DNA from: CAZOOK01 sp964581385
Lineage (GTDB): Bacteria > Pseudomonadota > Gammaproteobacteria > Nevskiales > Nevskiaceae
Direction: 5' to 3'
Length of the DNA: 64,000 nucleotides
Assembly: GCA_964581385.1 (NCBI GenBank)
Contig: CAZOOK010000011.1
Location: 62,001-126,000, forward strand
Position 1 is the first letter of the stretch; each line of letters opens with the position of its first letter. Shown here in pieces: positions 27,703-35,598 of this stretch. The position numbers and the translations under genes were made by a program. A model generated the notes under the pieces. That model was not told where the DNA came from and did not search any database. It saw only the letters and a program-made list of their open reading frames with translations.

Positions 27703-27790
27703 TGGAATCAGCAGTATCTTGCCGCCGACGCCGCCCCGCTCCATGAGTTGATGTCCCCGCACAACGTCCGACAAACCCGGTGCCGGCTCA
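27703..27790 (-). pseudogene. C-terminal remnant of a quinone oxidoreductase/alcohol dehydrogenase
   Basis: In one minus-strand frame the bases encode GLSDVVRGHQLMERGGVGGK followed by ILLI, the typical C-terminal end of zinc-type/quinone oxidoreductases of the MDR family (Ala-His-x-Leu-Met-Glu-x-Gly then Gly-Lys-hydrophobic). No Rossmann domain or start lies upstream, because the SDR gene ends at 27795. About 30 codons survive. It looks like the tail of a deleted gene. Confidence 0.5.
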
Positions 27791-27794
27791 GTGA

Positions 27795-28778
27795 TCATGC
27801 TTGTGCCCGCACCCATGCTTCGGTAGCGGCCCAAAGGCGCGACGATGTCAGTGAATCTTGGGTGTCCGCACTTGCCAATGCGGGCCGGCATTGCCGGTAA
27901 TAGAGACCGCCGCGCGCGCCTGGATGTGTTGCGCAGTGGACTTGAGTTTGCGCCCCTTCTTCAGGCGTCAGCAGAAAGAATGCTTCGACGGGAGCAAGCG
28001 CATTGCGCAGATTTTCGATCAGCGGACTTCCCGCGAGCCCCTTGTTGGCAATATTGGTGAAGACGCCCCCAGGGTGCAGACAATACGCTTGCACGTTGGA
28101 TGTGTAGGCATTGCGGCGCTGGATTTCAAAGGTGGCATGCACCAGTGCGAGCTTGGACAGGCCGTAGGCGACCCACGAATTGTAGGCTGCGGGTGGTGTA
28201 AAAAGTCCGGCATTCGACCCTCTTGTGTACAACTGCGACACGACATTGACGATGCGGGCTTCACCGCTTGCCTGTCCGGTCTTCTGCAATAGAGGCAGGA
28301 GCAGGTGCGTCAGGTGAGCCGTGCCGAGATAGTTGGTACGCCAGTGAATTTCGACGCCATCCTCCGACAGCCGCGGCGCTTTCCATTTTGAGAGCAGATC
28401 GAGATGGATGCCGGCGTTGTTGATCAGCACGTCAAGCCGCTGGCCATGCTTGGCGGTATACCAATCCGCGAATCGCGCGACCGAGCCGGCCTGAGATAGA
28501 TCGAGTGGATGGGAATCAATCGCTGCGCGCCGATCCGCGTCCGGCAGCAGTGCATTTAAAGTGTTGACGACCGCCTGTGGATTCGAGCGGGTGGTGATCA
28601 CCACCGATGCACCCCAGGACGCAAGGATTCTCGCTGTTTCAAAACCGATGGAGCCGGGAGCGGCCCCGGTGACAATGACGTGCTTGCCACTCAGGTCGAC
28701 GCGCCCGGCATAGGGCGCGGAGACAAACAGTTTGCGGATGAGTTGGCGCAGTGGTCGGCGCTTTTGTTCCGATTCCAT
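27795..28778 (-). CDS. short-chain dehydrogenase/reductase (retinol-dehydrogenase-like)
   Basis: 327 residues. The Rossmann cofactor motif is VTGAAPGSIGFETA, a variant of TGxxxGxG with the spacing altered by an inserted residue. NNAG and the catalytic YGLSK follow, giving the Tyr-x3-Lys pair. An N-terminal extension of about 25 residues precedes the Rossmann fold. The start overlaps the VOC gene stop by one base (TGATG). Probably NAD(P)-dependent oxidation of an alcohol on a hydrophobic substrate; the substrate is unknown. Confidence 0.82.
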   Translation of the reverse strand: MESEQKRRPLRQLIRKLFVSAPYAGRVDLSGKHVIVTGAAPGSIGFETARILASWGASVVITTRSNPQAVVNTLNALLPDADRRAAIDSHPLDLSQAGSVARFADWYTAKHGQRLDVLINNAGIHLDLLSKWKAPRLSEDGVEIHWRTNYLGTAHLTHLLLPLLQKTGQASGEARIVNVVSQLYTRGSNAGLFTPPAAYNSWVAYGLSKLALVHATFEIQRRNAYTSNVQAYCLHPGGVFTNIANKGLAGSPLIENLRNALAPVEAFFLLTPEEGAQTQVHCATHPGARGGLYYRQCRPALASADTQDSLTSSRLWAATEAWVRAQA

Positions 28779-29311
28779 CAGGCTTCAAAATCGATGATCT
28801 GGATCGGATCGCGCGCGCCGTCCCATTCCCGCGATGCTTTGACGCCCGCGGCAAATCCTTCGAGTACGATCGGAGCCGCCTCGATGAATTCGAGCAGCAG
28901 GCCAGGCTCCTGAGCGGACTCCATATATGCCACGCGCACCGCGCCATTGCTGACAACGAACGCCGGCGTAAGACCCCGTTCCTCGGCCTTGGCGACATCG
29001 CCATCGATATCGCGCGAATGCCAGGCGATGTGATGCATGCCAACGAGAGTGCGGCCGGCCGCATCCTGATAGGGAGACGGCGTGCGGCTGGTGACCCGGA
29101 TCAGCTCGATCTGCAACTCACCCTGATAGGACAAACCTACATCCATATTCACGACCGTTTCGACGCCGCGGAAATGACCGCGCATCGAAGCGTTCTTGTA
29201 TACCGTCCAGGGACCGACGCCAGCGAAATCAATCCAATGCCGGATAGCGGCATCGAGATTCTCCACCAGATACGCAATCTGCCTGATCGGACCAAAGGTT
29301 TTTGCGTTCAT
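28778..29311 (-). CDS. VOC-superfamily (glyoxalase/dioxygenase-like) protein
   Basis: 177 residues. The opening GPIRQIAYLVENLDAAIRHW and the central HHIAWHSRDIDGDVAKAEERG are the two beta-alpha-beta-beta-beta modules of the vicinal oxygen chelate fold. The paired His (MHHIAWH) and a late Glu (LLEFIEA) could bind a metal. The family includes methylmalonyl-CoA epimerases and ring-cleavage enzymes. The gene is coupled to the following SDR, so both may act on one substrate. No precise reaction can be assigned. Confidence 0.78.
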   Translation of the reverse strand: MNAKTFGPIRQIAYLVENLDAAIRHWIDFAGVGPWTVYKNASMRGHFRGVETVVNMDVGLSYQGELQIELIRVTSRTPSPYQDAAGRTLVGMHHIAWHSRDIDGDVAKAEERGLTPAFVVSNGAVRVAYMESAQEPGLLLEFIEAAPIVLEGFAAGVKASREWDGARDPIQIIDFEA

Positions 29312-29414
29312 GAATTCTCAGCGGACAGTTCCAATGGAACGCAGTGTAATCCGGGAGTTCACGCTGCGCGCTGTCACGGGGTCCACATGAAAATGGCTTG
29401 CGTTTTGATTTGGC

Positions 29415-29945
29415 TTATTTTCTCTGCAATTGCGTCAAATAAGTGACGAGCTGTTCCATCGTTCCACCCCAACCCTGCTGCATGCCCGGACGGCCCTCGT
29501 CGAAGGTCTTGATCTCCACTTCGGTCGCGTTATACGGCGCCCAGCGGATCGTCAGCAAAGTCCCGCCATCTTTTTCGGCGAACGTAATTGTCGATAGCAT
29601 TTCGCTCGGCCAGTTTTCCGAAAAGGGATGTCTGGTGAGGCCACCCTGCGCATCCGAAAACGTGTTGATGAATACGATGCGCTCCGGCGCCACGATTTCG
29701 CGGAATATCCATTTGCCCCACATCTCTTTGCCGTCGGGCAAGCGCATGCCGTAGTGATAGAAGCCCCCGGGGCGGAGATCCATCTTCGCGGCCAGCACCG
29801 TAAAGCCCTTCGGGCTGAACCACTCTTGCAGATGCTGTGGTTGCGTCCACACTTTGAACACGAGTTCGCGCGGCGCGGCGAGAATACGTGTAAGAACAAA
29901 CTCGGAGCCCGCTTGGGCAACGGTGGAATCAGCTTTCTTCATCAT
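29415..29945 (-). CDS. SRPBCC/AHSA1-type (activator of Hsp90 ATPase homologue) protein
   Basis: 176 residues with the AHSA1 signature: FVLTRILAAPRELVFKVWTQ, then HLQEWFSPKGFTVLAAKMDLRPGGFYHYGM, and the late WGGTMEQLVTYL. These START-fold proteins bind hydrophobic ligands. Bacterial members are very often encoded with an ArsR repressor, as here (83 bases downstream of the ArsR gene, same strand). It is not a chaperone cofactor in bacteria as far as is known. The role is unassigned. Confidence 0.87.
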   Translation of the reverse strand: MMKKADSTVAQAGSEFVLTRILAAPRELVFKVWTQPQHLQEWFSPKGFTVLAAKMDLRPGGFYHYGMRLPDGKEMWGKWIFREIVAPERIVFINTFSDAQGGLTRHPFSENWPSEMLSTITFAEKDGGTLLTIRWAPYNATEVEIKTFDEGRPGMQQGWGGTMEQLVTYLTQLQRK

Positions 29946-30028
29946 CTTTGCTCCTTCTTCGTTGAATCTTTCAGGTATCCGTCGAGTGCGCCGAGCAGCT
30001 CGCCCAACCCCTATTCACGGCGCTGAGG

Positions 30029-30448
30029 CTACTTCTTTTTACGTCCATTTCTACTTCCCTTACCCTTAATTTTCGGTGCAGCGCTCGGCTTCGATTTGCG
30101 GGTTGCCGACCGTGTGGTTTCCTGCGCCTGCAGTTCGCGAAGGTAATCCTCCAGACGATCAAGACGCTGCTCCCAGAACCTGCGGTATTGCTCCACCCAG
30201 TTGGCGACCTCGCGCAGCGGCTTTGGGTCGAGCCTGCAGGGCCGCCACTGCGCCTCGCGACCGCGCGTAATCAGGCCGGCGCGCTGCAGCACCTTGAGAT
30301 GCTTGGTTACGGCGGGAAGACTCATCTCGAACGGTTCGGCAAGCTCCGTCACCGATCGCTCGCCCGAAGACAACCGCGTAAGAATCGCGCGTCGGGTCGG
30401 GTCGGCCAGCGCTGAGAACGTGGCGCTGAGATGATCAGATGTTGTCAC
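30029..30448 (-). CDS. ArsR-family winged-helix regulator paired with an AHSA1 protein
   Basis: 139 residues. The winged helix spans about residues 8-90, with LADPTRRAILTRLSSGERSV and the recognition helix MSLPAVTKHLKVLQRAGLI. The metal-binding ELCVCDL motif of classic ArsR is absent, so it belongs to the non-metal subgroup that accompanies SRPBCC proteins. The C-terminus is Lys/Arg-rich (KGKGSRNGRKKK). It probably represses its own operon, from a site in the AT-rich stretch around 30449-30500. Confidence 0.88.
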   Translation of the reverse strand: MTTSDHLSATFSALADPTRRAILTRLSSGERSVTELAEPFEMSLPAVTKHLKVLQRAGLITRGREAQWRPCRLDPKPLREVANWVEQYRRFWEQRLDRLEDYLRELQAQETTRSATRKSKPSAAPKIKGKGSRNGRKKK

Positions 30449-30539
30449 TTGAAACCTTTAGGTTAATTAACCATAAGGTAAAATAATATGCGCCCGACTC
30501 GCCTGTCAACCACCGTCGCGGACGGGTTTTAGGTCCGGC

Positions 30540-30926
30540 TCATTCCTTGCGCTGCCGCTCCAACAAGGCCTTGAGGTCGGTAAACGGATTCCCGGTCGCC
30601 ACCGCCGGTGCATCGTTCGCCCCCGGGGCGCCGCTGCCGGTGCGGTCGATATAGCGGGAATGTTCGTTGTCGTGGCAGTACAGACACAGCAACTCCCAGT
30701 TGCTGCCGTCGGGCGGATTATCATCATGATTGTGATTGCGGTGATGCACCGTCAGTTCCCGCAGGTTCGCGCGCGTGAATTCCCGCGCACAGCGTCCGCA
30801 CACCCATGGATACAGCTTCAGTGCCTGCTCACGATAGCCCTGGTCACGTTGCTCGGCTTTGCTGCGGGCGTCGCTGACGATCCGGTCGAGCTTCGCATTG
30901 TCCGGCGGCGGTTTTCGTGTTGACAT
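30540..30926 (-). CDS. yajD: YajD-like HNH nuclease family protein
   Basis: 128 residues. CGRCAREF near residue 43 and LLCLYCHDNEHSRY near residue 80 provide the CxxC zinc pairs. LTVHHRNHNHDDNPPDGSNW carries the HNH catalytic His residues. This is the YajD pattern of gammaproteobacteria. The start at 30926 has AGGACAGGAC upstream. The same frame stays open to an ATG at 31055 and adds 43 protein-like residues, so a longer form of 171 residues is possible. The function of YajD is not established. Confidence 0.85.
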   Translation of the reverse strand: MSTRKPPPDNAKLDRIVSDARSKAEQRDQGYREQALKLYPWVCGRCAREFTRANLRELTVHHRNHNHDDNPPDGSNWELLCLYCHDNEHSRYIDRTGSGAPGANDAPAVATGNPFTDLKALLERQRKE

Positions 30927-31110
30927 CGTCCTGTCCTGTTGCGGCGCTTCGAGAGTGTCGGCGAAATCGGGATTACCCGCACGCATCGTGCTGTCGAAGA
31001 CGCTCTCACCGCAAGTCCGCAAGATGCCAGGTATCTCCTGCAGCGCTTCGTCCATTGGATGATGGACGAGGATGTCTGAGCAGCGATGAAGCGTGGCCGG
31101 CCTGTTCCGC

Positions 31111-31992
31111 TCAGACGCCGGCGCGCGCCACCAGCGCTTCGCTCTCGATCCACAGCCGCTCGGCCGCCATCTCGTCCTGCGCTGCAGCGCTGGTCGGCAT
31201 CGGCTGGCATTGGTGATAGTAGCCGCCGCTGCTCCTCCCTGGCTCGGCCGCAGTGGCGAGCCATACCAGCGTTTCGGCGGCCTGTTGGGGACTGACTGCA
31301 ACGTCCTTCAGCGTCGCCATATAGCGCTGCATGCTGGTGTCGGCGCGGTTGACGAAATTGCTGTCCAGAACCACACCCGGCTCCATCGCATGCGCAACGA
31401 TGCCGTCGCCTGCCACGCGCGTCGCCAGCGCGCAAGTGAACAGGATGTTGGCGAGTTTGGCGTTGGTATACGCACCGCCCGTAGTGAAATTGCGGGTGCG
31501 CTGGATGTCGCTCCAGTCGATGCCGGGGCAATTCTGGTGACCGCTCGAGGACACGGCGATGATCCGCGCCGCGCCCGGGCAGCCCGCCGCGGCGGTGCGC
31601 AGCAACGGCAACAGCCGCTGAGTCAACAGGAAAGGGCCCAGATGGTTGCTGGCAAAGGTGCCCTCATTGCCTTCGGCCGTGATCACCATCTCCCTGGCAA
31701 CGCCGCCGGCATTGTTGATCAGCACGTCGATCCGCTCGGTGCGCGCCATCACTTCGCGCGCGGCGCGCGCGGCGTCCACCAGGAGCGATAGATCGGCCCG
31801 GATTATCTCCACCTGCACGCCCGGCGCAGCGGCGGCACGCAATTCCGCCGCCGCCGCCGCGCAACGCGCAGCATCGCGACCCAAACCGATCACGCGCCAG
31901 CCTTTGGCCGCGAGCACCTTGGCTGTCGCTTTGCCGATGCCCGAGCTGGCACCGGTTACTACGGCCACATGGGGCCACTGCTGGATCGTCAT
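31111..31992 (-). CDS. short-chain dehydrogenase/reductase
   Basis: 293 residues. VAVVTGASSGIGKATAKVL gives a standard TGxxxGIG cofactor loop, VLINNAGG the structural NAG motif and YTNAK the catalytic Tyr/Lys. The length and the FASNHLGPFLLTQRLLPLL region resemble the retinol-dehydrogenase/WW-domain oxidoreductase subgroup. It is a single gene on the minus strand, facing away from the dehydratase cluster across a control region with palindromes. The substrate is unknown. Confidence 0.87.
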   Translation of the reverse strand: MTIQQWPHVAVVTGASSGIGKATAKVLAAKGWRVIGLGRDAARCAAAAAELRAAAAPGVQVEIIRADLSLLVDAARAAREVMARTERIDVLINNAGGVAREMVITAEGNEGTFASNHLGPFLLTQRLLPLLRTAAAGCPGAARIIAVSSSGHQNCPGIDWSDIQRTRNFTTGGAYTNAKLANILFTCALATRVAGDGIVAHAMEPGVVLDSNFVNRADTSMQRYMATLKDVAVSPQQAAETLVWLATAAEPGRSSGGYYHQCQPMPTSAAAQDEMAAERLWIESEALVARAGV

Positions 31993-32146
31993 ATGGGCAC
32001 TTCGTTTATGGCTTCGCGTCGCTCATTTGTTGCGCGCTGCAGCAATTTGGCAGGCAATAATAAATGCTTCGTACCGGGGCCGGCGCGCGGGTCGCTCGAT
32101 GGTAAACAAACGGTCGCACGAACACTAAAGCTATAGACACCAACCT

Positions 32147-32187
32147 ATCTATCGGAATTCGACAGATAATCAACAATGATGTTGATT
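32147..32187. promoter_or_regulatory. two adjacent operator-like palindromes
   Basis: The first, 32147-32167, is a 21-base imperfect palindrome (ATCTATCGGAATTCGACAG followed by AT) with two mismatched pairs. The second, 32168-32187, has perfect 8-bp arms AATCAACA and TGTTGATT around ATGA. They touch each other in AT-rich DNA between the minus-strand SDR (start 31992) and the plus-strand remnant and dehydratase. The arrangement suits a dimeric regulator such as TetR. No regulator gene is adjacent, perhaps because part of the locus was lost. Confidence 0.5.
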
Positions 32188-32244
32188 TATTGGTTTATGC
32201 TTCGCTAAGATGATCTGGCGATTGATGCGCTGGTGGTGTAGGGC

Positions 32245-32483
32245 ATGAATTTGTTCGAATCGAAACCGGAAATTCCGGCGGCGCTGGAAAGGCGGGGCCT
32301 GAAGAAGAACATGAATTTTTACACTGGCCTGCAGGTGCGGGGCACGCCGGAGCAGTGCTACGAGATAACGGTGTCTGTGCGCCAACTCATTGGCTGCGAT
32401 GTCTTCGTCACAATTTCTACTCCGCCGGCATCACCGGCGCGGAAACCGAAACGGTCGTGCCGCGCCTGATAGCACTGGGGTAA
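32245..32483 (+). pseudogene. frameshifted C-terminal remnant of an LLM-class flavin-dependent oxidoreductase
   Basis: The first frame reads GLQVRGTPEQCYEITVSVRQ then LIGCDVFVT, the C-terminal GTPEQC...RQLIGCD segment of luciferase-like monooxygenases. From about 32410 the homology continues in another frame as FYSAGITGAETETVVPRLI, ending at a TAA at 32481. Only about 80 codons survive and the whole N-terminal barrel is missing, so it is a decayed gene. A 74-residue open frame from 32245 exists but ends in shifted sequence. Luciferase-like enzymes often sit in steroid and terpenoid gene clusters, which fits what follows. Confidence 0.6.
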
Positions 32484-32576
32484 TCTCATAAATGCAGGCA
32501 AAACCACTCTTTAAGTTTTGTTCATCCTTACAAACGATCTTACAAATAATCAAAAGCAGTCGCGAAGAAAACGATC

Positions 32577-33776
32577 ATGAACAATGCCGCAACGATAGCT
32601 GAATTGGTGACGATGGATTTAAGCGATGTCGAGCGACGTGTTGGACAGGAAGTGGGCGGTGGTGAGCTGATCGAGTCATCCTCGGCAACCGACATCCGAC
32701 GCTGGGTCATGGCGATGGACTATCCCAATCCGGTGCATTGGGATGACAAATTCGCCAAGGGCTCGCAGTTCGGCGACATCGTCGCGCCACAATCATTCGC
32801 CGTGGCAATCGACTACGGCCACGGCGTGCAGCCGGCCTGCGTCGGCCTCATTCCCGGCTCGCACCTATTGTTCGGTGGCGAGGAATGGTGGCACTACGGC
32901 CCGCGCTTGCGGCCGGGCGACCGGTTGACGCAGCAGCGCCGTTTCCACGACTACAAGCTGACGGATACCAAGTTCGCCGGCCCCACGCTGTTCTCGCGCG
33001 GCGACACCTTACACATCAACCAGCACGGCGTTCCGGTAAGCAAAGTGCGCTCCACCTCGATTCGCTATCTGGCGGCCGAAGCGGAAAAGCGCGGCATGCA
33101 CAACACCTCCACCGGCGCCATTCCACGCTGGACGCGCGAACAGCGCGAAGCCGTCGACCGCGAACGGCACGCTTGGATCATGTCCAACCGCCAGGGCATT
33201 TCGCCGCGCTATGAGGAAGTCTCGGTGGGCGACCGGCTGCCACGCCGTGTGATTGGTCCGCACACTCTGGTCAGCTTCGCCACCGAATACCGCGCCTTCG
33301 TGTTCAATGTTTGGGGCAGTTTCCGCTGGGTGGCACCGGCGGGCGTACCCGACCCCTGGATCAATCAGGACCCGGGCTGGGTCGAAGGTTTTGGCTTCGA
33401 CGAGGAGGGCGCCATGATCGACCCGCGCCTTCGCGACGGCCTGTACATGGGCCCTTCGCGCGGTCACGTGGATTCCGACAAGGCGGGCGCGATCGGCATG
33501 CCACGCGCCTACGGCTACGGCGCCACCATGGGCGCCTGGGTGACCGATTACGTCGCTTACTGGGCTGGGCACAAAGGCTACGTGCGGTACTCTAATGCCT
33601 CGTTCCGCGGACCGGCGCTTGAAGGCGATGTGACCTACATGAATGCCGAGGTCGCTGAAAAGCGCGGGGAAACGGACTGGGGCGTGCCGCTGGTACGCCT
33701 TGAAGTCACCATGACCAACCAGGAAGGCACCAAGCTCGCCACCGGCGTGGTCGACGTCGAGCTGCCGCTGAACTAA
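32577..33776 (+). CDS. FAS1-type/MaoC-like double hot-dog dehydratase
   Basis: 399 residues with two hot-dog domains. The N-terminal one has MDYPNPVHWDDKFAKGSQFG and IVAPQSF, the FAS1-like dehydratase (MaoC N-terminal) pattern including the Asn-Pro-x-His-x-Asp hydratase motif. The second domain starts near residue 215 (YEEVSVGDRLPRRVIGPHTL). It would add water to, or remove it from, an enoyl/3-hydroxyacyl-CoA with a bulky acyl group. A paralogue lies at 42035. It is followed 15 bases later by a FabG-like SDR, a natural partner for 3-hydroxyacyl-CoA oxidation. Confidence 0.83.
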   Translation: MNNAATIAELVTMDLSDVERRVGQEVGGGELIESSSATDIRRWVMAMDYPNPVHWDDKFAKGSQFGDIVAPQSFAVAIDYGHGVQPACVGLIPGSHLLFGGEEWWHYGPRLRPGDRLTQQRRFHDYKLTDTKFAGPTLFSRGDTLHINQHGVPVSKVRSTSIRYLAAEAEKRGMHNTSTGAIPRWTREQREAVDRERHAWIMSNRQGISPRYEEVSVGDRLPRRVIGPHTLVSFATEYRAFVFNVWGSFRWVAPAGVPDPWINQDPGWVEGFGFDEEGAMIDPRLRDGLYMGPSRGHVDSDKAGAIGMPRAYGYGATMGAWVTDYVAYWAGHKGYVRYSNASFRGPALEGDVTYMNAEVAEKRGETDWGVPLVRLEVTMTNQEGTKLATGVVDVELPLN

Positions 33777-33791
33777 TCACGAGCAATAACT

Positions 33792-34541
33792 ATGTCATCA
33801 CTTGTCGGAAAAGTTGCCGTCGTTACAGGCGCCGCGTCGGGCATCGGCTTGGCCACCGCACAACGTTTCGCCAAAGAAGGCGCCAAGGTCGCGATCTGGG
33901 ATCTCAACGAAGCCGGAGCCCAGGCCGCTGCCGCCGAACTGACCCGGGCTGGCCACCAGGCGATCGCGTCGCGGGTGGATGTGTCCAAACGCGCCGACAT
34001 CGATGCTGCAGTCGCGGCAGTGCGCGCACGGTTCGGACCGGTGAACATTCTCGTCAACAACGCCGGCATTCCCGCTTTTACGCCCTTCATGGAAATCACC
34101 GAAGAACTGTGGGACCGGGTAATGAGCGTCAACCTCAAGAGCATGCTGATCTGTACGCAGGCCGTGCTGCCGGACATGCTCGCCGCCAAATGGGGCCGGA
34201 TCATCAACGTCTCGTCGTCGAGCGCGCAGACCGGCTCGGCGCGCATGGTCCACTATGCCGCTTCCAAAGGTGGCGTCATCGGCTTCACTAAGGCACTGGC
34301 GCAGGAACTGGCAGCGGCCGGCATTACGGTCAACAATGTGCCACCGGGCTTCGTCGACACGCCGATGCTACGCGCGGGCGATCTGCCCGCCAGTGTCGAG
34401 AAGATCGCTGCCGCTTCCCCAATGAAACGTCCGGGACGTCCGGAGGACATGGCCGCCGCGATCGCCTTTCTGGCCACTGAGGACGCCGGCTATATCACTG
34501 GCCACACCTTGAGCGTTAACGGCGGCCGCTACTCCAACTGA
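33792..34541 (+). CDS. FabG-like short-chain dehydrogenase/reductase
   Basis: 249 residues, standard classical SDR: VAVVTGAASGIGLATAQRF, INILVNNAG-type motif at residue 85 (NILVNNAGIP), catalytic Ser in VSSSSAQ, YAASK, and the C-terminal GHTLSVNGGRYSN. The length and the end motif are those of FabG/3-hydroxyacyl-CoA dehydrogenases. It probably oxidises the 3-hydroxyacyl product of the preceding dehydratase. The sequence alone does not show which cofactor it prefers with certainty. Confidence 0.9.
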   Translation: MSSLVGKVAVVTGAASGIGLATAQRFAKEGAKVAIWDLNEAGAQAAAAELTRAGHQAIASRVDVSKRADIDAAVAAVRARFGPVNILVNNAGIPAFTPFMEITEELWDRVMSVNLKSMLICTQAVLPDMLAAKWGRIINVSSSSAQTGSARMVHYAASKGGVIGFTKALAQELAAAGITVNNVPPGFVDTPMLRAGDLPASVEKIAAASPMKRPGRPEDMAAAIAFLATEDAGYITGHTLSVNGGRYSN

Positions 34542-34649
34542 TTGCGGCAAGGTGAATCTCGCTTATTGGTAGAACCGTGTGCGCGGAGTGAGCCGATCGT
34601 CAGCGATTTTTAGTCTCGCGTCGCAGAGGCCGCTTTGAATCGAGCTGCA

Positions 34650-35006
34650 ATGACTGCTGAGGGGAAAATTGTGAAAGCGTTGAAGGTCCTCGTTGTACTT
34701 CTGTGGATCTCACTCGTGGGAATTACTTGGCGCGCGCTACATGAACTCGGAAGCGATGGCGGAATGGTGTTCTTGTCCGACTTCCTGCAACCATGGCGCG
34801 CCCAATTCAACACCGACTTTTCCATACATCTACTGCTCTTCGCGATTTGGGTGTTCTGGCGCGAGAAATCGAAAGCTTTAGGTGCCGTATTCGCTTTGCT
34901 TTGCTTGATGGGAGGCCTGTTTACGCTCTTATATCTTCTGATTGCTATGCATCGCGCGCAGGGTAATGTGAAATCCTTGTTACTCGGGGCGCACGATAGT
35001 CCATGA
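34650..35006 (+). CDS. small membrane protein, DUF2834/DUF1475-like
   Basis: 118 residues from the ATG at 34650 (a TTG at 34635 is in frame). Three hydrophobic segments are visible: VLVVLLWISLVGITW, FSIHLLLFAIWVFW and VFALLCLMGGLFTLLYLLIA. The central QFNTDFSIHL and the tail GNVKSLLLG resemble the DUF2834/DUF1475 family of short membrane proteins of unknown role. It is separated by 108 bases from the SDR and may have its own promoter. Confidence 0.65.
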   Translation: MTAEGKIVKALKVLVVLLWISLVGITWRALHELGSDGGMVFLSDFLQPWRAQFNTDFSIHLLLFAIWVFWREKSKALGAVFALLCLMGGLFTLLYLLIAMHRAQGNVKSLLLGAHDSP

Positions 35007-35201
35007 ATACCGGTCTGTGAGCTCCGTGGTGGGACAATACCGGCTTGATGCACCGAGTCACGACTTATGATCCCGATTGCGGTCGGCCGCTCAACTGCGC
35101 CAAGATGGAATGTGACGAGCCTATCGCCTGAACCCGCACTTAGCGTTCTCAGCGCCAGTAAGAAAGCCAATCGATGGAAGCAGACGGCTGTTTTTCAAGA
35201 C

Positions 35202-35384
35202 AGACTTAAGTTCCTGTTCGCCTATTCGCGCGGCATTGTCAGCTCACGGGGGATCGAGTGGGCCTGCCGGGATAACGTGACCTTGATCGCCCTATCCGGC
35301 GCTCCGGTTCCGCATTTCACCACCATCGCCGCGGTGTTCAAGCAGGTGCTGGCGATCTGTGACCGGCAGAGGCTGATCGGACGT
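35202..35384 (+). pseudogene. internal fragment of an IS1182-type transposase
   Basis: The open frame encodes RLKFLFAYSRGIVSSRGIEW, then ACRDNVTLIALSG, PHFTTIAAVF and KQVLAICDRQRLIGR, matching the central part of IS1182-family transposases. About 15-20 residues normally found between the FTTI and LAICD blocks are missing, and neither the N-terminus nor the DDE core follows. It cannot be functional. No terminal inverted repeats were found around it. The same family left another fragment at 50506. Confidence 0.7.
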
Positions 35385-35598
35385 GTGATTTTATTTACTC
35401 CGCCCTCTTTATTCCGGATGTTTGGAGGGCGCCACATTGTTTACTTATACTCCCATGTGCCCGCTTGGCTTTCAGCCGGTTGTGAAAAGTGGGCATGTCG
35501 GCGGCGCCCATCCCGTGCCCCCGGAACTATCCCAGGCAAGCCCGGTTATTGGTGGTAAACGCTTCCGCCGCCGGCAGAAGCTCGAATAGAGAGCCAAT

